From contig SVTL01000013.1 of the NCBI GenBank assembly GCA_015063795.1, positions 1-58,895 of the forward strand: a DNA stretch of 58,895 nt, read 5' to 3'. This DNA comes from Oscillospiraceae bacterium. Lineage in GTDB: Bacteria; Bacillota; Clostridia; Oscillospirales; CAG-272. The stretch's first letter is position 1. Each line of letters begins with the position of its first letter. Position numbers and translations under genes: made by a program. The notes under the pieces were generated by a model. The model was not told the DNA's origin. It did not search any database and saw nothing but the letters and a program-made list of their open reading frames with translations. Positions 54,573 through 58,895 of the stretch are shown here, one piece after another.

Positions 54573-55568
54573 ATGAGCATTCATAAAAGCTATTTTGACA
54601 CCATGGCGGACGGACGCGAGGTCCACGCCTTTACCATCACCGACGGCGATTGTTCGGTGAAGCTGCTGGAGTTCGGCGGCATTGTGAACCGCCTCTGCCT
54701 CCCCGACCGCGAGGGCAGGATCGCCAATGTGGTCTGCGGCTACGGCAGCATCCGCGACTATCTCTCCGACAACAACCACCACGGCGGTCTCATCGGCCGT
54801 TTTGCCAACCGCATCAAGGACGGACGCTTTTCGCTGAACGGCAAAGAGTACCGTCTGGCGCTCAACGAGGAGGGTGTGGTCCATCTGCACGGCGGCAACG
54901 AGGGCTTTGACCGCAAGAAGTGGGTGGGCGAGGCGATCGGCGAGCAGAGCGTCCGCTTTTCGTATGTGAGCGAGGACGGCGAAGAGGGCTATCCCGGCCG
55001 ATTGGCGGTGCAGGTGACCTACACGCTGGAGGGCGGCCGCCTTACCATCCGCTATCAGGCCGAGACCGATGCGGACACCGTTGTCAACCTGACCAATCAT
55101 GCCTACTTCAATCTGAACGGCGTGGGAAGCGGAACGGTGCTCGACCACCGTCTTTTCCTCGACAGCGACGCCTATTCGGTTCTCGACGAGCATCTGGTGC
55201 CGACGGGCGAGCCGCAGAGCGTGGAGGGAAGCCGCTTTGATTTCCGTAACGAGCGCCCCATCGGGGAAGGCTATGACAACAATTTTGTGCTGAGAAATCG
55301 CAAGGATACGCCTGCCGCCACCCTGTACAGCCCGGAAAGCGGACGGAAGCTGACGGTGTACACCGATATGCCCGAGTTGCAGCTGTACACGGCGGTGATG
55401 ATGGAGGGCGTGGATTTTGAGAACGGCGAAAAGCAGCTGCCTCTGCAGGCGGTGTGTCTGGAAACCCAGTTCCGCCCCAACGATCCCAATGCGGAAAAGC
55501 CTGCCAGCCTGCTTCGCAAGGGCGAGCGGTATGACCGCACCACCGCCTTTGCCTTTTCCCTGCAATGA
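54573..55568 (+). CDS. galM: aldose 1-epimerase (galactose mutarotase)
   Basis: 331 residues. The family signatures are LIGRFANRIKDGRF, NLTNHAYFNLNG (catalytic His in NHAYF) and the catalytic acid in YTDMPELQLYT. Catalytic Glu is in the C-terminal part (LETQF). It interconverts the alpha and beta anomers of hexoses in the cytoplasm. ATG at 54573 has GGAAGAACAT upstream. The radical SAM gene begins inside its stop (ATGA-type overlap). It is not beside galK or galT here. Confidence 0.93.
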   Translation: MSIHKSYFDTMADGREVHAFTITDGDCSVKLLEFGGIVNRLCLPDREGRIANVVCGYGSIRDYLSDNNHHGGLIGRFANRIKDGRFSLNGKEYRLALNEEGVVHLHGGNEGFDRKKWVGEAIGEQSVRFSYVSEDGEEGYPGRLAVQVTYTLEGGRLTIRYQAETDADTVVNLTNHAYFNLNGVGSGTVLDHRLFLDSDAYSVLDEHLVPTGEPQSVEGSRFDFRNERPIGEGYDNNFVLRNRKDTPAATLYSPESGRKLTVYTDMPELQLYTAVMMEGVDFENGEKQLPLQAVCLETQFRPNDPNAEKPASLLRKGERYDRTTAFAFSLQ

Positions 55569-56461
55569 CACCATGCACCCTTTGTCCGCGTCAGTGCGGC
55601 ATTGACCGCAGCAAGAATCGCTCTTTCTGCCATGCGGGAAGCGAGATCCTGCTTTCCCACACCATGCTCCACCATTGGGAGGAGCCCTGCCTGTCGGGGC
55701 AGAACGGTGCGGGTGCGGTCTTCTTCGGCGGATGTCCGCTGGGGTGTGTGTATTGCCAGAACCGCACGATCGTGGAGGGCAAGGTGGGGCGCGAGGTCAC
55801 GCCGCATGAGCTGTGCGAGGTCTTTTTGCAGCTGGAGAAGCAGGGGGCGCACTGCATCGATCTGGTCACGCCCACGCATTTCTGGGATCGGATCGCCGAG
55901 GCCGTGAAGGAGGCCAAGGCGAGAGGCATCGCCATCCCCTTTGTTGCCAACACGGGCGGCTTTGAACGAAGCGAGATCCTGCAAGAGTATGCAAAGGACA
56001 TGGATATTTTTCTCACCGATTACAAATACGGCTCACGGGAGACGGCACAGCGCTATTCTTCCTTTGCCGATTACGAAGCGTATGCCTTCGGTGCGATGGA
56101 AACAATGGTGTCGCTGGTGGGCGAGCCCTGCTTTGGTAAGGACGGACTGCTGAAAAAGGGAGTGATCGTCCGCCATCTGGTGCTCCCCGCGCACGAGACC
56201 GAGTCGATGGCGGTTTTAACAAAGCTGTTCGAGCGCTTCGGCAATGGCATTTTGTATGCGATCATGAATCAATATACCCCGCCGCATGGCATCGGCGGGC
56301 AATTTCCCGAACTGGCCTCCCCCCTGCATCCCATTGCGTATAAGCGCGTGGTCCGCCATGCGGAGAGGCTCGGCATCGAAAACGGATACATGCAGGAGGG
56401 CGGAACGGTCTCCGAAAGCTTCATTCCGGATTTTCCGACACAGAGAGGACAGACAACATGA
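55565..56461 (+). CDS. radical SAM protein, PflA/PflX-like
   Basis: 298 residues. The radical SAM cluster motif CPLGCVYC has Cys57, Cys61 and Cys64 (CxxxCxxC). N-terminal cysteines 4, 7, 11 and 22 form a possible extra metal site. The rest resembles pyruvate-formate-lyase-activating-enzyme-like proteins of the PflX type (GACID-like LVTPTHFWDRI, DIFLTDYKYG). The target is unknown; no glycyl radical enzyme is near. It overlaps galM by 4 bp, and the phosphatase gene by 4 bp. Confidence 0.85.
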   Translation: MTPCTLCPRQCGIDRSKNRSFCHAGSEILLSHTMLHHWEEPCLSGQNGAGAVFFGGCPLGCVYCQNRTIVEGKVGREVTPHELCEVFLQLEKQGAHCIDLVTPTHFWDRIAEAVKEAKARGIAIPFVANTGGFERSEILQEYAKDMDIFLTDYKYGSRETAQRYSSFADYEAYAFGAMETMVSLVGEPCFGKDGLLKKGVIVRHLVLPAHETESMAVLTKLFERFGNGILYAIMNQYTPPHGIGGQFPELASPLHPIAYKRVVRHAERLGIENGYMQEGGTVSESFIPDFPTQRGQTT

Positions 56462-57261
56462 AGATCTATTTTACCAGACACGGACAGGTGTTTCCCTTTA
56501 CCTTTATGGGCGATGAGATGTATGAACGAGGCGATCATCCGCTGACGCCTCTTGGCGAGGAGCAGGCAGAGCTTCTCGGCAAGCGGCTGAAGACGATAGG
56601 CTTTGCGGGCAAGATCTATGCCTCTCCCTTCCGCCGCACGATCCAGACCGCCGTGGCCATCGCCAAGGAGACGGGATGCCTGATCTACCCCTTCCCCTAC
56701 ATCCACGAGTGCTACACCAACGACGAGCGCGCCCGCGTCTTCCGCGGCATGGATATCGATAAGATCAGGGAACGCTTTCCCTGTATCGCTCCCGAGGCGC
56801 AGATGGTCTTCCCTTGGTTTGCCGGCAAGGCCGAAACGCCCGAGGAGGTCATCGAACGGGTGGCGGTTGGACTCAAGCAGGTGGAGGCAGCAGGGGAGGA
56901 TTGCCTGCTGGTCGGACACGGCGCTTCGATGAACGGTGTCCGCAAATATTTCGGCGTGGAGCATCCGAAGGGGATGAAGAGCTGGAACTGCGGTCTCTCC
57001 TGCGTGGAGAAAAAGGAAGGCGAGGAAAGCTTTTCCTGCTTGATGTATTACAACACCGAGCATCTGCCCTATGAAAAGATCTCCTGCAACGGGCTGATGA
57101 AGAGCGAGGACGACATTGCCATCGCCAAGGCGGCCGAGGAGGCGGCAAAAGCAGCGGCCGAAGAAGCGGCGAATGCGGCAGCCGGTGAAGCGGCAGATGC
57201 AGAAACGGCAAAAACGGCCGAGGCAGCCGTCAAGGACGGAACAGCGCCCAAGGGCGAGTGA
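56458..57261 (+). CDS. histidine phosphatase superfamily protein (PGAM-like)
   Basis: 267 residues. The RHG motif is in IYFTRHGQV at the N-terminus; ASPFRRTIQTA and the second His in LLVGHGASMNG complete the phosphatase core (about 1-205). Substrate unknown. The C-terminal tail (about 218-267) is a low-complexity alanine/glutamate/lysine stretch that could form a helix. It overlaps the radical SAM gene by 4 bp, so three genes from galM on are coupled. Confidence 0.87.
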   Translation: MKIYFTRHGQVFPFTFMGDEMYERGDHPLTPLGEEQAELLGKRLKTIGFAGKIYASPFRRTIQTAVAIAKETGCLIYPFPYIHECYTNDERARVFRGMDIDKIRERFPCIAPEAQMVFPWFAGKAETPEEVIERVAVGLKQVEAAGEDCLLVGHGASMNGVRKYFGVEHPKGMKSWNCGLSCVEKKEGEESFSCLMYYNTEHLPYEKISCNGLMKSEDDIAIAKAAEEAAKAAAEEAANAAAGEAADAETAKTAEAAVKDGTAPKGE

Positions 57262-57298
57262 GAGGGACGGAAAAGAAAGGCTTCTTCAAGACAAAGAC

Positions 57299-58687
57299 AT
57301 GAGACTCAACAACCTCTTCGGCGACAGAGCGTTTTACCGTCGGATGATGACGGTGGCTCTGCCTATTATCATCCAGAACGGGATCACCAACTTTGTTTCT
57401 CTGTTGGACAATGTGATGGTCGGTCAGGTGGGAACGGTGCAGATGAACGGCGTTGCCATTTCCAACCAGATCCTGTTTGTTTTCAATCTCTGCGTGTTCG
57501 GCGTGGTGGCCGGCGCGGGCATCTTTACCGCGCAGTACCACGGATCGGGCGATTGTGAGGGCGTGCGCTTCACCTTCCGCTACAAGCTGATGGCGGGCGT
57601 TTTGCTGGCGACCGTCGGCGCCTTGGTGTTTGCGGTGTTCGGGCGAAGCTTCATCAGTCTGTTCCTGCGCGGCGAGGGAAGTGCCGCAGATGCCGCCGCT
57701 TCTCTGGAGTTCGGCTATGAATATCTGCTGATCATGCTCATCGGTGTTCTTCCCTTTGCGCTGTCCAATGCTTACAGCAGTACCCTGCGCGAGACGGGGC
57801 AGACCGTTGTACCCATGGTCGGCGGCATCTGCGCCATTTTCGTCAATCTCTGCCTCAATTACATTCTGATCTTCGGTCATTTCGGCGCGCCGAAGATGGG
57901 GGTTGCGGGCGCGGCTTTGGCAACGGCGATCTCTCGCTATGCCGAGCTTGCGGTGGTGGCAGGCTGGACGCATACCCACACCGCCAAAGTCCTCTTTGCC
58001 AAGGGGGCATACCGCTCTCTCCGCATTCCCCTCCGTCTGTTCAAGCAGATCCTCATCAAGGGAAGCCCCCTGCTTCTCAACGAATTTATGTGGTCAGCCG
58101 GGCTGACGGTCATCAATCAAAGCTATTCCACCTGCGGCCTTGACGTGGTGGCGGCGCAGAACATCTCCGGCACACTGTACAACCTGTCGGGCGTGGTGTT
58201 CATGGCCATCGGAAATGCGGTGGGCATTCTGATCGGACAGATGCAGGGCAAGGGGGAATCGGCCGAAGCGATCCGGGATGCCAACGGCAAGATGATCACA
58301 GCCTCCGTTCTCTCCTGCATGGTGTTCGGCGGGATCATGGCGGCCTGCTCGGGCGTCTTTCCTCTGCTGTACAACACCACCGATTCGGTGCGCGGACTGG
58401 CCACAAGGCTGATCGTCATCAATGCTCTGGTGATGCCCTTCAACGCTTTTACCAATGCCGCTTATTTCACCATCCGTTCGGGCGGAAAGACGGTTGTTAC
58501 CTTCCTGTTCGACAGCGGCTTCATGTGGTGCGTGGCGGTGCCGCTGGCCTTTTTCCTGAGCCGTTTTACCAATATCACCATCGTGCCGCTTTTCTTTGTG
58601 TGCAGCGCCACCGATGTGCTCAAAAGCGCCATCGGTCTGAAGATGCTGAAGAAGGGCGATTGGATCCGAAATCTGACGACGGCATAA
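57299..58687 (+). CDS. MATE family efflux transporter
   Basis: 462 residues, normal length, with about twelve membrane helices in two bundles. MATE signatures: PIIIQNGITNFVSLLDNVMVG (in pieces), GVAISNQILFVFN in helix 2 and the repeat-half KGSPLLLNEFMW with QNISGTLYNLSGVVF. It exports drugs or metabolites in exchange for Na+ or H+. The ATG at 57299 begins 37 bp after the phosphatase stop; AAAGGC is far upstream, so initiation may be weak or coupled. It ends the plus-strand run; no terminator is evident in the 110 bp after it. Confidence 0.9.
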   Translation: MRLNNLFGDRAFYRRMMTVALPIIIQNGITNFVSLLDNVMVGQVGTVQMNGVAISNQILFVFNLCVFGVVAGAGIFTAQYHGSGDCEGVRFTFRYKLMAGVLLATVGALVFAVFGRSFISLFLRGEGSAADAAASLEFGYEYLLIMLIGVLPFALSNAYSSTLRETGQTVVPMVGGICAIFVNLCLNYILIFGHFGAPKMGVAGAALATAISRYAELAVVAGWTHTHTAKVLFAKGAYRSLRIPLRLFKQILIKGSPLLLNEFMWSAGLTVINQSYSTCGLDVVAAQNISGTLYNLSGVVFMAIGNAVGILIGQMQGKGESAEAIRDANGKMITASVLSCMVFGGIMAACSGVFPLLYNTTDSVRGLATRLIVINALVMPFNAFTNAAYFTIRSGGKTVVTFLFDSGFMWCVAVPLAFFLSRFTNITIVPLFFVCSATDVLKSAIGLKMLKKGDWIRNLTTA

Positions 58688-58800
58688 AGCGTTGCAGGTC
58701 GGATCCGTTTCCGTTTATAAGAAAAAGTCCCAATTCGATTTTGTGTTCCTGATCGATAGAAACGTGTTCGATAAATAAGAATTTACAAGTGAGTGTAAAA

Positions 58801-58895
58801 ATGAAGTATATAGAATATGGAAAGCATTGTCTTGATACAATTATTCTTCTACACGGCGGTGGGTTGTCGTGGTGGAATTATGAGGATGTAGCAAA
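58801..58895 (+). CDS. alpha/beta hydrolase, N-terminal fragment (cut by window end)
   Basis: 31 residues are visible: MKYIEYGKHCLDTIILLHGGG and on. The LHGGG oxyanion-hole strand after a short beta start is typical of alpha/beta hydrolases. AAGTGAGTG lies before the ATG. The surroundings (58740-58895) are clearly more AT-rich and have different codon use (for example ATA, CAT, TTA-type) from the rest of the window, which suggests a recently gained segment. The enzyme subtype cannot be told from this piece. Confidence 0.55.
   Translation, partial: MKYIEYGKHCLDTIILLHGGGLSWWNYEDVA

Overview
The window is a GC-rich stretch of chromosome from a spore-forming, Gram-positive, probably anaerobic gut-type Clostridium relative (class Clostridia; no rRNA or tRNA is present, so placement is by gene content only). 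Evidence for the lineage: sigma-G (sigG), GerW/YtfJ, a sporulation-type D,D-carboxypeptidase, a CotJC remnant, a T-box leader, a dockerin module, scpA-scpB-DUF2953-ytfJ-dacF-like synteny, meso-diaminopimelate dehydrogenase and strong Shine-Dalgarno sites throughout.

Layout. 1-950: the right end of an integrated element carrying a large serine recombinase, abutting a 3' fragment of the spore-coat gene cotJC; the element apparently split the gene. 1.2-6.3 kb (minus strand): a secreted heparinase-II/III-like lipoprotein with its own promoter and a large inverted repeat around the -35 box, a TRIC-type membrane channel, and ddh. 6.4-9.7 kb: a secreted protein with an N-terminal dockerin and nine tyrosine-rich repeats, driven by a perfect consensus promoter. 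9.8-18.2 kb: an rRNA methyltransferase, an ECF-like sigma factor with its putative membrane anti-sigma, an M20 peptidase/methyltransferase pair, guaB, a lipid kinase and a C26 amidase that overlap tail to tail. 18.3-25.8 kb (plus): apgM, lepB, rbgA, rnhB, yraN, a dipeptidase, thrC and a phosphoesterase, several of them translationally coupled. 25.8-29.3 kb: tig-clpP-clpX, ended by a strong hairpin. 29.4-36.2 kb: a P-loop kinase-like protein; a divergent pair of transcription units encoding a SIS-domain isomerase versus YjbQ / triosephosphate-isomerase-like / YjbQ; a hypothetical protein; and a T-box-controlled gene that fuses a sugar-isomerase TIM barrel to an acyl-CoA synthetase. 36.3-40.3 kb: sigG alone (no sigE beside it) and a large secreted protein with a possible NlpC/P60-like C-terminus. 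40.3-58.7 kb (plus): lon-engB-lysA, an M50 protease, scpA-scpB, DUF2953, ytfJ, dacF-like, a pseudouridine synthase, YitT, an unknown membrane protein, recG, galM, a radical SAM protein, a phosphatase and a MATE transporter. 58.8 kb: the AT-rich start of an alpha/beta hydrolase gene cut by the window end.

Functional themes: protein quality control (trigger factor, ClpP, ClpX, Lon), cell-wall lysine/diaminopimelate metabolism (Ddh, LysA, D,D-carboxypeptidase), sporulation (SigG, YtfJ, CotJC), extracellular polysaccharide use (heparinase-like lyase, dockerin protein, galM), chromosome segregation and repair (ScpAB, RecG, RnhB, YraN). The best candidates for undescribed biology are the T-box-controlled TIM-barrel/acyl-CoA synthetase fusion, the YjbQ-TIM-YjbQ/SIS cluster, the cotJC-splitting recombinase element, the dockerin-headed tyrosine-repeat protein, and a possible small RNA or attenuator in front of lon. 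All functional calls come from reading the sequence and remembering families; no database search was run.
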